64,000 nucleotides of DNA from Cellvibrionales bacterium (GCA_016713115.1 JADJPU010000001.1:2046001-2110000), one strand, 5' to 3'; positions 26,161 through 36,601 are shown, counted from the stretch's first letter. Translations and numbers: made by a program. The notes: a model not told the origin generated them from the letters alone.

Positions 26161-29100
26161 ATGGCTCACGCGTTTACGCGAGATTGCCGCTGTGCGCGAG
26201 TTGCACGCCGAGTTTGTGCATTTTGCCGATGTGTCGCAGCCGCTGACCGCACAAGAAACAGCGGTATTGGAACAACTGCTGCAATACGGTCCGCGTCAGG
26301 AAACGCTGTTTGAACCGCACGGGCAATTGTTTTTGGTTGTGCCGCGTGCAGGCACGATTTCACCGTGGTCGAGTAAGGCGACAGACATTGCGCGCAACTG
26401 TGGTTTAACGGCAGTGCGCCGTTTGGAGCGCGGCATCGCCTTTCGCGTGGATGGCGATTTCACACCGGAACAAACCTCTGCTATTTCTGCGGCACTGCAC
26501 GATCGCATGACTGAAACAGTGTTGGATACTCTCGACGCCGCTTCGATTTTGTTTGTGCAAGAACAGCCCGCACCATCAACAACGGTAGATATTCTCGGCG
26601 GTGGTCGCGCTGCTTTAGTGCGTGCCAACAGCGAGCTGGGCTTGGCATTGGCTGATGATGAAATTGATTATTTGCTGGAAAGTTTTACCGCGCTGAATCG
26701 CAATCCCGTCGATGTGGAATTGATGATGTTTGCGCAAGCCAACTCCGAACATTGTCGCCACAAAATTTTTAATGCCGATTGGTTGATCGACGGTGTAGCG
26801 CAAGAAAAATCACTGTTCAAAATGATTCGCAACACCAATGAGTGTGCGGGCGACAATGTGTTGTCGGCGTATTCCGATAACGCTGCTGTGGTGCGCGGGC
26901 AAATAGCAGGGCGGTTTTTTTCCCGACCCGCAAACCGGCGAATACATTGCGCAGCAAGAAGCTGTGCATTTGTTGATGAAAGTGGAAACACACAACCATC
27001 CCACTGCAATCGCGCCGTTTCCAGGGGCGGGCACGGGTGCCGGTGGTGAAATTCGCGATGAAGGCGCCGTGGGTCGCGGCTCCAAACCGAAAGCGGGTTT
27101 GACAGGTTTTTCTGTTTCCAACTTGCGCATTCCCGATTACGAACAGCCGTGGGAAAAAAATGCCAAGGGTGAAAGTTACGGCAAACCCGAACGCATCGTG
27201 TCCGCGCTAGATATCATGACCGAAGGCCCTTTGGGTGGAGCTGCTTTCAATAACGAATTTGGTCGCCCGAATTTATGCGGCTATTTCCGCAGTTTTGAAT
27301 TGCCCGCCGCCGGTGCGAATGGCGAAGAAATGCGCGGCTATCACAAGCCGATCATGATTGCCGGCGGTTACGGCAATATTCGTGAAGAGCATGTCGAGAA
27401 AAAACCGTTTGCTGCCGGTGCAAAATTGATCGTGCTCGGCGGCCCCGCCATGCAGATTGGTTTGGGTGGCGGCGCAGCCTCTTCTATGGCATCTGGGCAG
27501 AGCAGCGCTGATTTGGATTTTGCTTCTGTGCAGCGCCAAAACCCAGAAATTGAACGCCGCTGTCAGGAAGTCATCGACCGTTGTTGGCAACTGGGTGAAA
27601 AAAATCCTATTCAATTTATTCATGATGTTGGCGCGGGTGGTTTGTCGAATGCGCTGCCGGAATTGGTGAAAGACGGCGGCACGGGCGGTGTGTTTAATTT
27701 GCGTGCCGTGCCGAGTGATGAGCCGGGCATGAGCCCGCTGGCTATCTGGTGCAACGAAGCGCAAGAGCGTTATGTGTTGGCCGTCAAAGAAGCAGACCTC
27801 GCGCAGTTTGATGCGATTTGCGCACGCGAACGCTGCCCGTATGCGGTGGTGGGTACGGCGACAGAAGAAAAACATTTGCGCGTGGACGATGCACATTTTA
27901 ATAACGCGCCCGTGGATTTGCCGATGTCGCTGCTGTTTGGCAAACCGCCAAAAATGACGCGCAGCATTGAGCGCAAATCAGTGGTGCAAAAAGCTTTCGA
28001 TTACAGCGGCATTAAATTGCGCGATGCGGCAATGCGCGTGTTGCAATTGCCGTCTGTCGCCTCAAAAAACTTTTTGATTACGATAGGTGATCGTTCGGTC
28101 ACGGGCATGGTGGCGCGCGATCAACTGGTAGGCCCGTGGCAGATGCCGGTCGCCGACTGCGCAGTGACGGTGGTGAGCTATGACACCAACGCTGGCGAAG
28201 CAATGTCTATGGGTGAGCGCACGCCGGCGGCGTTAATTTCTGCACCGGCTTCGGCGCGCTTGGCGATAGCGGAAGCGATCACCAATATTGCCGCTACGCG
28301 CATTGCAAAATTATCCGACATTAAATTGTCAGCCAATTGGATGTGCGCCGCTGGTCACGCGGATGAAGATGAAAAATTGTTTGATGCCGTGCGCACGGTG
28401 GGTATGGAGCTGTGTCCGCAATTGGGGATTACAGTGCCGGTGGGCAAAGATTCCATGTCCATGCGCACGCGCTGGCAAGAAAACGGCGTAGAAAAATCGG
28501 TGACGGCGCCGATGTCGCTCATTATTTCTGCGTTCGCGCCGGTGTTGGATGTGCGCAAAACCGTCACGCCACAATTACGCACGGACAAAGGCAATACGGC
28601 ATTATTTTTATTGGATTTGGGCAACGGCAAAAATCGTCTCGGCGCTTCTGCTTTCGCGCAAGTGTTCGGGGAAATTGGCTGTGAAGCGCCAGATCTCGAT
28701 CAGCCGCAACAACTCGCGCAATTTTTTGCACTGCTGCAAGAAACATTGGAGCAGGATTTATTGCTGGCGTATCACGACCGCTCCGATGGCGGTTTGTGGG
28801 CCACCGTGGCAGAAATGGCGTTTACCGGTCGCTGCGGTGTGGATATTTCTCTCGTTGGTTTGGGCGAGGATCCGCTGGCGGCGCTGTTTGCCGAAGAGCC
28901 GGGTGCCGTGTTGCAAGTGCATGTAGATGCCATAGATACGCTGCAACAACTGGCAGAAAAATATCAATTGTCGGCGTGCTTGCATCGCATCGGTTTTATC
29001 AACGGTGACGATTATTTGCGCGTGCTGGACGGCGGCAACACAGTGTTGGAAATGCCGCGCCGCGATGCTTTGGCGCTGTGGTGGGAAACTAGTTATCGCC

Positions 29101-30014
29101 TGCAAGCATTGCGTGACAATCCAGTTTGCGCGGAGCAAGAAAAACAAACCGTGTTGGATGACAACAATCCTGGCCTGTCTGTTGCGCTCACATTCGATCA
29201 AAACCATGATATTGCCGCGCCGATGATCGCTACTGGCGTGCGTCCGCGTGTGGCAATTTTGCGTGAGCAGGGCGTGAACGGTCAGGTAGAAATGGCAGCG
29301 GCGTTTGATCGCGCCGGTTTTGCTGCTGTGGATGTGCACATGAGTGATTTACTGAGTGGGCGCATCGACTTAAAAGATTTCAAAGGCTTTGCCGCTTGCG
29401 GTGGTTTTTCTTACGGTGATGTACTTGGCGCGGGCGGTGGTTGGGCAAAAAGCATTTTGTTCAACGCGCGCGTGCGCGAGATGTTTGCGCAATTTTTTCA
29501 GCGCGATGATGCGTTCAGTTTGGGTGTGTGCAACGGCTGTCAGATGATGTCGCACTTGAAAGATTTAATTCCCGGTGCGGAGCATTGGCCGCGTTTTGTG
29601 CGCAACACCAGCGAGCAATTTGAAGCGCGCTTAGTGATGGTGGAAGTGGAGCCGTCGCCCTCTATTTTGTTGAGTGGCATGGCGGGTTCCAAAATGCCGA
29701 TTATCGTGGCGCATGGTGAAGGGCGCGCAGAGTTTGCTGATGTCACTGCCTTGAAAAATCTGGATGCTAGCGGGCAAGTGGCGCTGCGTTATATCGACAA
29801 CAGCGGCCATGTCACTGAAACATTCCCCGCTAACCCAAACGGTTCGCCGCGCGGTATTACCGCTGTCACCAATAGCGATGGTCGCCACACTATCATGATG
29901 CCGCATCCCGAGCGTGTGATTCGCGCGGTGCAACATTCTTGGCACCCAGACGGTTGGCAGGAAGATGGCTCTTGGTTGCGTTTATTTCGCAATGCGCGGC
30001 ATTGGTTGAAGTAA
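26111..30014 (+). CDS. purL: Phosphoribosylformylglycinamidine synthase, one-base frameshift
   Basis: Purine biosynthesis step 4: converts FGAR and glutamine to FGAM with ATP. Order of domains is standard for the large PurL: N-terminal PurS-like (MLVLRGAPAFSSFRLNK), linker, two AIRS-type synthase repeats (KVETHNHPTAIAPFPGAGTG; LSANWMCAAGHADED) and a C-terminal glutaminase with the nucleophile Cys in FSLGVCNGCQMMSHL and the His in MPHPERV. The frame breaks in a T7 run at 26915-26921; with six T the text reads AGRFFPDPQTGEYIAQQEAV and the protein is about 1300 aa, as expected. All other motifs are intact, so a sequence error is the likely cause. Confidence 0.95.
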
Positions 30015-30022
30015 GGACTGTT

Positions 30023-30691
30023 ATGACAACGGAAACTGTCAATATTTTGCTGGTAGACGATCACGATTTAGTGCGTGTGGGTTTGCGACACGCGTTGAGC
30101 AGTGTGGAAAACTTTTCCATTGTTGCAGAAGCGGCCAGCGGTGAAGATGCGCTGGATAAAGCGGAAGCATTAAAACCGCATGTGGTGTTGATGGATGTGC
30201 GTATGCCTGGGATCGGCGGTATTGAAGCCACGCAGCGCATGCAGCGCCGTTCGCCCGATAGCAAAGTGGTGGTGATTACCGCTTGCGCGGATGACCCGTT
30301 TCCCGATTTGTTGTTGGAAGCAGGTGCACGCGGATTTGTGACGAAAGACAGTGCTATGGATGAGTTGGTGCATGCAATCCATGAAGTGCACAGCGGCAAT
30401 CATTATGTGTGCAGAAAAATTGCGCAGGAATTGGCATTGAAGCCGCTGCGCAAACGCAGTGGCGCCAATCAATCACCGTTTGATGAATTGTCCGAACGCG
30501 AGATGCAAGTGGCGCTGATGATTGTTGGCTGCCAAAGCGCGCAAGATATTGCCGATCAACTCAATGTCAGCCCGAAAACCGTCAACACCTATCGCTACCG
30601 CATGTTTGAAAAATTGGGCGTAGAAAATGATGTGGGGCTGACACTGTTGGCACTGCGCCATAAGTTGTTTGTGCCGGACGGCGATGGCTGA
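30023..30691 (+). CDS. uvrY: GacA/UvrY-family response regulator
   Basis: A 222-aa regulator. Receiver with NILLVDDHDLVRVGLRHAL, phospho-acceptor Asp58 in VVLMDVRMPGIGGIEATQR and Lys in FVTKDS. LuxR HTH with LSEREMQVALMIVGCQSAQD. Position immediately upstream of uvrC, with an 8-bp overlap, is the conserved gammaproteobacterial gacA-uvrC arrangement. The family is phosphorylated by GacS/BarA and activates small RNAs that titrate CsrA/RsmA. Starts 8 bp after purL, so it may also share purL transcription. Confidence 0.93.
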   Translation: MTTETVNILLVDDHDLVRVGLRHALSSVENFSIVAEAASGEDALDKAEALKPHVVLMDVRMPGIGGIEATQRMQRRSPDSKVVVITACADDPFPDLLLEAGARGFVTKDSAMDELVHAIHEVHSGNHYVCRKIAQELALKPLRKRSGANQSPFDELSEREMQVALMIVGCQSAQDIADQLNVSPKTVNTYRYRMFEKLGVENDVGLTLLALRHKLFVPDGDG

Positions 30692-32534
30692 ATCGTCATC
30701 AGTTTTTGATAGCCGAAACTTTCTCGCGGCTGCCACCACACGCCCCGGCGTGTATCAAATGTACGGTGTTAAAAACGCCAACGAAATAGAAACGCTGTTG
30801 TATGTGGGCAAAGCGGCCAACTTGAAAAAACGCTTGGCGAGTTATTTTCGCGCGACAGGTTTGGGGCCAAAAACACAGGCGTTGGTGGCGCGCATCACGC
30901 GCATCGAACTCACTGTTACAGCCAGTGAAACCGAGGCACTGATACTCGAACAGAATCTCATCAAAGCACATCACCCGCCGTACAATATTCTGCTGCGCGA
31001 CGATAAATCCTACCCGTATATTTTTTTGAGCGAAGGGGAGGCTTATCCGCGTCTCGCTTTTCATCGCGGTGCGAAGCAAAAGAAAGGGCGCTATTTTGGC
31101 CCGTTCCCGCACAGCGGCGCGGTGCGCGAGAGTCTCAATTTTTTGCAAAAGTTTACGCGCGTGCGCCAGTGCGAAGATTCTTTTTTTCGCAATCGCAGCC
31201 GCCCCTGTTTGCAGTATCAAATTCAGCGCTGTTCTGGGCCTTGCGTGGGCATGGTGACGCCAGCGCAGTATGAGAAAGATGTGGAAATCACGGCGCTGTT
31301 TTTGTCTGGGCAGGAACAGCGGGTGATGAATATATTGGCGAGCGATATGGAAGCTGCCGCAGAATCTCTGCAATTTGAGCGCGCCGCAGAATTGCGCGAC
31401 CGCATCGCCAGCCTGCGCTCCGTGCAAGAACAGCAGGCGATAGAAAATGGCGTATTGATAAATGCCGATATTTTAGCTTGCGCGCAACAAGCCGGTTTGG
31501 TGTGTGTGCATGTGTTATTTGTGCGGCAGGGTCGCATACTGGGCAGTCGCAGTTATTTTCCTGCGTTATCGGTGGAGGAAGATTCTGAGAATATGTTGGT
31601 GGATTTTGCGGCACAGTTTTATCTCGGCAGTGAGCGCGAAATTCCCAATGAAGTGATTTTTTCATCGGCTGAAGCCAATGCACTTCAGGTATTGCAAGAG
31701 GCGCTGAGTGCGCGCATAGAGCGCAAAGTAATGGTGAGTACGCAGGTGCGCACACATCGCCAACAGTGGCTCACAATGGCAGGCAAGGCTGCGCAAGAAA
31801 ACCTGTTGCAAAAATTGGCGAGCAAACAAAATATCGAAGCGCGTTTTGAAGCGCTGCGTGAAGCGTTAGGTTTGGATGCTGTGCCAGAACGCGTGGAATG
31901 TTTTGATATTAGTCATTCCTCCGGTGAAGCAACGGTGGCTTCTTGCGTGGTGTTTGATCGGCAGGGCGCGCGCAAAAGTGATTATCGGCGCTTCAATATT
32001 GAAGGCATTACAGCGGGTGATGATTACGCTGCCATGAAACAAGCACTAACGCGCCGCTATCGCCGTTTGCAAGAAAATGACAGCGTATTCCCTGATATTT
32101 TGTTGATCGACGGCGGCAAAGGGCAGCTTACGCAAGCCATTGAAGTATTAAACGAATTGCAAATTGCCGATATGTTGTTGGTGGGTGTAGCCAAAGGCAG
32201 CACGCGCAAAGCCGGTTTTGAGCAGCTTTTTGTACACGGCGAAGCAACGGCGCGCATTTTGCCGGATGATTCACCCGCGCTGCATTTGATTCAACAGATA
32301 CGCGATGAAGCGCATCGCTTTGCCGTGGCAGGCCACACTGCTCGGCGCGATAAAAAACGCAGCGCATCGCCGCTGGAAGGTATTGCCGGTGTGGGGCCTA
32401 CGCGTCGGCGCGCACTGTTGCGGCATTTTGGTGGGTTACAAGAAATTATTCGCGCCAGTGCTGATGATATTGCGCGTGTGCAGGGCATTAGCGCAGAATT
32501 GGCGGAAGTTATTTATGCGCATTTGCATGCGTAA
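30684..32534 (+). CDS. uvrC: Excinuclease ABC subunit C
   Basis: Nucleotide-excision-repair nuclease, 616 aa, normal length. GIY-YIG domain (TTRPGVYQMYG; LLYVGKAANLKKRLASYF) makes the 3' incision. The UVR helix region QFERAAELRDRIASL contacts UvrB. The RNase H-like domain (VECFDISHSSGEATVASCVVF; DILLIDGGKGQL) makes the 5' incision. Tandem HhH motifs end the protein (LEGIAGVGPTRRRALLRHF; VQGISAELAEVIYAHL). ATG 30684 was chosen as it overlaps the uvrY stop. Confidence 0.98.
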   Translation: MAESSSVFDSRNFLAAATTRPGVYQMYGVKNANEIETLLYVGKAANLKKRLASYFRATGLGPKTQALVARITRIELTVTASETEALILEQNLIKAHHPPYNILLRDDKSYPYIFLSEGEAYPRLAFHRGAKQKKGRYFGPFPHSGAVRESLNFLQKFTRVRQCEDSFFRNRSRPCLQYQIQRCSGPCVGMVTPAQYEKDVEITALFLSGQEQRVMNILASDMEAAAESLQFERAAELRDRIASLRSVQEQQAIENGVLINADILACAQQAGLVCVHVLFVRQGRILGSRSYFPALSVEEDSENMLVDFAAQFYLGSEREIPNEVIFSSAEANALQVLQEALSARIERKVMVSTQVRTHRQQWLTMAGKAAQENLLQKLASKQNIEARFEALREALGLDAVPERVECFDISHSSGEATVASCVVFDRQGARKSDYRRFNIEGITAGDDYAAMKQALTRRYRRLQENDSVFPDILLIDGGKGQLTQAIEVLNELQIADMLLVGVAKGSTRKAGFEQLFVHGEATARILPDDSPALHLIQQIRDEAHRFAVAGHTARRDKKRSASPLEGIAGVGPTRRRALLRHFGGLQEIIRASADDIARVQGISAELAEVIYAHLHA

Positions 32535-32573
32535 TGTTTTTTATTGGAATATTTTTTACTGGAGTACACCGCA

Positions 32574-33476
32574 ATGAAGTATTGGATTTCGCTCGTCAAC
32601 ACCACGGAAGTGGATCAATTTATTGCTATTGCGCAAAAAGCTGAGGAGTTGGGTTATGAAGGCATCACGGTGCCGGATCATTTGGTGTATCCCACGCAAA
32701 TTGAAACGCCGTATCCGTACACGCCGGACGGCAAAGTGTGGTGGCCAAAAACCAATCCGTGGGCAGATCCGTGGGTAACATTAACGGCCATGGGTGTGGC
32801 GACAAAAACTTTGCGTCTTGCAACCAATATTTATTTAGCGGCATTGCGCGACCCATTCACCGTGGCGCGCGCTACGGCTGCGGCTGCGCTGTTTACTCAG
32901 AATCGTGTGGTGTGCGGCGTATCCGCCGGTTGGATCAAAGAAGAGTTTGATTTGATGGGCATTGATTTTTCTGCGCGCGGTCGGCGTTTGGATGAAGTTA
33001 TCGCTTGCATGCAACAATTGCACAGCGGCGAAGTGGTATCGCACAGCGGTGAATTTTTTCAATACGATCAAGTCATTCATTCTCCAGCGCCGACACAAAA
33101 AGTGCCGGTGTGGGTGGGTGGTGCCAGTAAAGCGGCTTTCCAGCGCGCGGCGAATAATGACGGTTGGCTCGGTGTGCCATCGAAAAACAAACGCTTGGCG
33201 GAAATCGTCAATATTTTGATGGAGCTGCGCAAAGCCAACGGCAAATACGGTCAGTCGTTTGATGTGGTGTTGAGCCCGATGGAATTGATGACCAAAGAGT
33301 TTTTGGATTCACTCGACCCAACCGCTACTTACCATTCCAGCGTGTTGCCGTGGACGCCGTCACCTTGGGGCAAAGCCTTCTGGGTGGAAGAGGGTGAAGA
33401 TCACCGCGAACTGGCGGTGAAATTCCGCGCCATGGAGCGCTTCAAAGCCATGATGCAGCAAGTGGGCGTTTGGTGA
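32574..33476 (+). CDS. LLM-class (luciferase-like) flavin-dependent oxidoreductase
   Basis: A 300-aa TIM-barrel protein. Family features are the N-terminal strand YWISLVNTTEVDQFIAIAQK, AEELGYEGITVPDHLVYP, TKTLRLATNIYLAALRDPF, and RNRVVCGVSAGWIKEEFDLM-like segment with GVSAGW. It resembles the F420- or FMN-dependent group (TIGR03619-like); cofactor not decidable. RBS GGAG 8-10 bp before ATG 32574. It sits between uvrC and pgsA, which are usually adjacent in gammaproteobacteria. The last 125 codons have a diverged partial copy at 46.93-47.30 kb. Confidence 0.88.
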   Translation: MKYWISLVNTTEVDQFIAIAQKAEELGYEGITVPDHLVYPTQIETPYPYTPDGKVWWPKTNPWADPWVTLTAMGVATKTLRLATNIYLAALRDPFTVARATAAAALFTQNRVVCGVSAGWIKEEFDLMGIDFSARGRRLDEVIACMQQLHSGEVVSHSGEFFQYDQVIHSPAPTQKVPVWVGGASKAAFQRAANNDGWLGVPSKNKRLAEIVNILMELRKANGKYGQSFDVVLSPMELMTKEFLDSLDPTATYHSSVLPWTPSPWGKAFWVEEGEDHRELAVKFRAMERFKAMMQQVGVW

Positions 33477-33504
33477 GTGGCGTGTTGCCCTATAGAATGC
33501 AGCC

Positions 33505-34068
33505 ATGAATCTACCTAACCTTTTATCACTGTTGCGCATCCTGCTCGTTCCGCTGTTTGTGTTGCTGTTTTATATGCCAATGCAGTGGACGAATTGGCTG
33601 TGCGCGGCGGTGTTTGGTTTGGCGGGTGTCACCGATTGGTTGGATGGCTACTTGGCGCGCAAGTGGAATCAGTCCACGCCGTTTGGTGCGTTTATTGATC
33701 CAGTGGCCGATAAGTTGATGGTGGTGGTGGCATTGGTTTTATTGGTCAACCGCTATCCGCATGTTTGGTTTGTGTTGCCCACCATCGTTATTATTTGTCG
33801 AGAAATTGTGGTGTCTGCTCTGCGTGAATGGATGGCAGAACTAGGCAAACGCGCCAGCGTAGCGGTTTCTTATATCGGTAAAGTAAAAACAGCGATGCAG
33901 ATGTTGGCATTGCTGCTGCTACTGGGCGCATATAAAGAATCCGCTTGGATAGCAATTGCAGGAATTGTTTGTTTGTACATTGCTGCGGCACTTACGCTGT
34001 GGTCTATGCTCGCTTACCTCAAAGCCGCATGGCCTGATTTGCAACAGGGCATGGACAAAAAAGAATAA
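33505..34068 (+). CDS. pgsA: CDP-diacylglycerol-glycerol-3-phosphate 3-phosphatidyltransferase (copy 1)
   Basis: A 187-aa inner-membrane enzyme committing CDP-diacylglycerol to phosphatidylglycerol synthesis. It carries the CDP-alcohol phosphotransferase motif: DWLDGYLARKWN followed by GAFIDPVADK, i.e. DGxxAR-x8-GxxxDxxxD. Several hydrophobic helices follow. Downstream of the uvrC/LLM genes on the same strand. A second complete copy at 47304 differs at about 14 of 187 residues by my count, with many more silent changes. Confidence 0.96.
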   Translation: MNLPNLLSLLRILLVPLFVLLFYMPMQWTNWLCAAVFGLAGVTDWLDGYLARKWNQSTPFGAFIDPVADKLMVVVALVLLVNRYPHVWFVLPTIVIICREIVVSALREWMAELGKRASVAVSYIGKVKTAMQMLALLLLLGAYKESAWIAIAGIVCLYIAAALTLWSMLAYLKAAWPDLQQGMDKKE

Positions 34069-34085
34069 CTATTTAAAAAGAATAA

Positions 34086-34460
34086 TTATTTAATCAAGCG
34101 CAGTGCAAACGGTACGCAAAATGGTTTGCCATCTGAGGCGGCAACAGCGCCCATGATGCAGAACACAATGTGGATCAGCCACGCAACGACAATTACTAAA
34201 AAGCCCACCAAAATAATTGCCAGTACATTGCCGATAATCAGCATCAGCGTAAAGGTGATACCCCAGTTCAAGGCTTCTTTGGCTTGATCTTGCAAATACG
34301 CGTCATCTTTTTTTGCTAGATAAAACGCCAAACCGGGAATAAACGCGAGCAGAGTGCTGCCTAGCCAGCACAGCAGAGCGAGGTTTTTGCTGTCTTGATT
34401 GGGTGCTGTGATTTCGGTGTCAGTAGGCGTGGTAACGGTTTGGTTTGAGTCTTGTTCCAT
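34086..34460 (-). CDS. DUF4870-family membrane protein (copy 1)
   Basis: A 124-aa protein with a disordered, Thr/Asp-rich N-terminus and three hydrophobic helices (LALLCWLGSTLLAFIPGLAF, FTLMLIIGNVLAIILVGFLV, WLIHIVFCIMGAVAA). KKDDAYLQDQAKEALNWGIT between helices 1 and 2 is the family signature of DUF4870/Tic20-like proteins. Function unknown. Start at 34460 chosen over an upstream ATG to match the second copy (48254). It forms a minus-strand pair with the next gene. Confidence 0.85.
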   Translation of the reverse strand: MEQDSNQTVTTPTDTEITAPNQDSKNLALLCWLGSTLLAFIPGLAFYLAKKDDAYLQDQAKEALNWGITFTLMLIIGNVLAIILVGFLVIVVAWLIHIVFCIMGAVAASDGKPFCVPFALRLIK

Positions 34461-34473
34461 GTCTGTGTCCTCG

Positions 34474-34950
34474 TTAGGTAAAACGCGCATAACCAGCTGC
34501 GAGTATATTCACAGCTTCTTCCATATCTTCTGTTTTATCAGCAATGCTCATCAGCAGTGATTCATTGCTGTTAAATATCTCATCGCGAATAAAACCTTTT
34601 TCACGCGCGCGATTAAAAACAGGCAAAAGGCCAATAATTTTTTGTCGAATAATGCCCATTTCTAAAGGATGGCGCGTGCCGTTGCGCAGCAACACATAGA
34701 TGTGCAGCATCAGTGTGTACATCAGGGTTTCTTCGATGTTATTGCCCGCTGCTAGTGAGTGGACAGCTTGTTGCATGATGCTGCGATCAGCCAGCACTTC
34801 CACGGTCACCATTTCATTGGCGAGTGCCAAGTAGCTTGGCAGCATGTTTTTTACGGTTTCGTATTGCGCATCATCGAGTGATGTTTTTGCGGCGACCAAA
34901 TAGCCGATGAGCAGTTGTTGCAGATGCGCAGGCGATGGCTGTGATGTCAT
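34474..34950 (-). CDS. Conserved helical protein of unknown function (copy 1)
   Basis: A 158-aa soluble helical protein. Recognisable blocks: AHLQQLLIGYLVAAKTSLDD, YETVKNMLPSYLALANEMVT and VLADRSIMQQAVHSLAAG; the end ILAAGYARFT repeats the LAAG element. No known domain recognised. A shorter second copy at 48913-49167 lacks the stretch between the two AAG elements. It sits between the DUF4870 gene and an HTH-PAS regulator, 7 bp after the regulator's stop. Confidence 0.65.
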   Translation of the reverse strand: MTSQPSPAHLQQLLIGYLVAAKTSLDDAQYETVKNMLPSYLALANEMVTVEVLADRSIMQQAVHSLAAGNNIEETLMYTLMLHIYVLLRNGTRHPLEMGIIRQKIIGLLPVFNRAREKGFIRDEIFNSNESLLMSIADKTEDMEEAVNILAAGYARFT

Positions 34951-34957
34951 AAGTCAA

Positions 34958-35665
34958 TTATTCCTGCAAAAAAAGACAGTCGATGAGTGTTTCGCCGTGA
35001 TATTGTCGCGTCTTGGCAACGATGGTAACAGGGATAAATTGTTGCGTAGAGTCAGCTTTTATAAGCTCGCAATACATGGAGGATTTTACACCATCTTCTG
35101 TGACGATCTTGAGACGATCAATAGCTTGCAATAGATATTTTTGCCGAATCCATTTGCTAATATTGTTGCTAACGAAGCGAGTTTTTTTGGTAGTTTCTAA
35201 TCCCAGCATGGTTAAGCAGGCATCATTGGCATCGCACACTATCCCTTGCGTATTGATAACGCAGAGAGGGCAGTGCATGTCTTCTAGCATTTTGTAATCC
35301 AGTATTTGCTGCATAGGGGCGTTGCTGAGCTGGGATTGCAATAGGCTGTTGATGAAGTGATGCAGGCTGTTTAAGGCTTGAGAGCCACCATTTTCATGTA
35401 GCAGCGTGATGAGCTCGCGCTCTGCACGGGATGGATGTATGGGGCCGTGCAGCTCCATTTTTCCTTGCCCTAGCAAGAGCCAATCCAGTGAAATATTGAG
35501 CAATAAGGACAGTCTAGCTAGATGCTCAAAGGCAATTTTCCCCGTTTTTAACCAATCGGAAACAGAGGCTTTAGACACACTCATATCAATGGCGAGTGCG
35601 GTGATGGAGGTGTGTCTAAAATCCATCGCTGTTTTAAGTCGTTCCATTACTTTGGTATCGAGCAT
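34958..35665 (-). CDS. HTH (XRE-like) regulator with PAS domain
   Basis: A 235-aa protein. N-terminal helix-turn-helix (FRHTSITALAIDMSVSKASV, then SDWLKTGKIAFEHLARLSLL), a helical linker, then a PAS-like domain (CPLCVINTQGIVCDANDACL, TMLGLETTKK). The layout matches the neighbour at 35766-36389 (HTH, linker, PAS), so the two are paralogs with low similarity. PAS ligand unknown. Both lie divergently upstream of the chemosensory operon and could control it in response to a small molecule, redox or haem; inference. Confidence 0.75.
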   Translation of the reverse strand: MLDTKVMERLKTAMDFRHTSITALAIDMSVSKASVSDWLKTGKIAFEHLARLSLLLNISLDWLLLGQGKMELHGPIHPSRAERELITLLHENGGSQALNSLHHFINSLLQSQLSNAPMQQILDYKMLEDMHCPLCVINTQGIVCDANDACLTMLGLETTKKTRFVSNNISKWIRQKYLLQAIDRLKIVTEDGVKSSMYCELIKADSTQQFIPVTIVAKTRQYHGETLIDCLFLQE

Positions 35666-35765
35666 TTATTTTTCCTCCAAAGGGAAAAATACCATTTGCA
35701 CACCGCAGCCAGCCTGTATATCTGGCATGTCTAACATTCTGGATTTGATAATAAAAAAACTGTTC

Positions 35766-36389
35766 TCAGCTGTTGCGAGTTATTTGAATTTTCTTAGTGC
35801 CGGCGTGACCGTTTTGCAGGGTTTCTTTCATGAGATGACGCACTGGCGTATGCAGATGACGCGGTAGCCATTGCGTGTATTCCTGCTGAATGGCTTGCGT
35901 AATGTGTTCGTCAGACAAGCGCAGCAATTGGTTGAAGGCTAGGTTGGCGGTCAGCAGTTTGCCGTGTGTGTCGAGAATGGCAAAGGGTGGATTCATATCC
36001 ACAGCAAGATTATGCGCGTGAAATTGTTTGAGAGAAGAGCCGAGGCTGGCCAAGTAAAAACGCGAGAGAAAGCGGTTGAGGTGATCGACAGACTCGGTGC
36101 CGAAGTGTCGTAAGGCGAGCACGAGGTCTTTTTCCAGCGGGTTGAGCCGACCGTTGGCGGCCAATTGCTCGCTGCCTATGCCGTGAACCAGCCAGTTGAG
36201 TGACACCTGTAGCGCTTCGGCAATATGAATGAGGTTGGTAAGGGTCAGCCCTTTGCCGTGTATCCAGCCGGACACTTTGGCATCGCTAACATCGGTCAGT
36301 CTTGCCAAATCTGTGGCCTTTAAGCGGCGCCGCTGTAGTGCTTCCTTGAGCCTAAGGCTGAATGCGTGGCTAATATCCTTATCTGCCAT
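35766..36389 (-). CDS. HTH (XRE-like) regulator with PAS-like domain, paralog of the next gene
   Basis: A 207-aa protein with HTH KATDLARLTDVSDAKVSGWI near residues 22-45, a linker with LVLALRHFGTESVDHLNRFL (compare LNSLHHFINSLL in the paralog), and a PAS-like segment PPFAILDTHGKLLTANLAFN, then QLLRLSDEHI. It diverges from the receiver gene across a 212-bp gap holding an inverted repeat (36449-36464), a plausible operator for either regulator. Confidence 0.75.
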   Translation of the reverse strand: MADKDISHAFSLRLKEALQRRRLKATDLARLTDVSDAKVSGWIHGKGLTLTNLIHIAEALQVSLNWLVHGIGSEQLAANGRLNPLEKDLVLALRHFGTESVDHLNRFLSRFYLASLGSSLKQFHAHNLAVDMNPPFAILDTHGKLLTANLAFNQLLRLSDEHITQAIQQEYTQWLPRHLHTPVRHLMKETLQNGHAGTKKIQITRNS

Positions 36390-36448
36390 ATGGGCTTCCT
36401 TTTATTTTTTAGGTAATTCAAAAAAATCTTACTACATTTTTAAAAAAT

Positions 36449-36464
36449 TACGGCATGAACCGTA
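36449..36464. promoter_or_regulatory. Inverted repeat in the divergent regulator/chemosensory intergenic region
   Basis: TACGG-CATGAA-CCGTA, perfect 5-bp arms, 60 bp upstream of the HTH-PAS start and about 140 bp upstream of the receiver gene. Surrounding sequence is AT-rich. Candidate operator only. Confidence 0.35.
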
Positions 36465-36601
36465 TTGTTATCGATTTGTCAGGAAAAAAATGAGAAAGCT
36501 GTCATGTTTTTTGTGATTTGCCTGTCACGCGCATAATGAGAAGAGGTGCGTTGTTAGCTATCGTGACCGTCACCTGATGAGGGATGACGAGGGAAGCGGT
36601 C

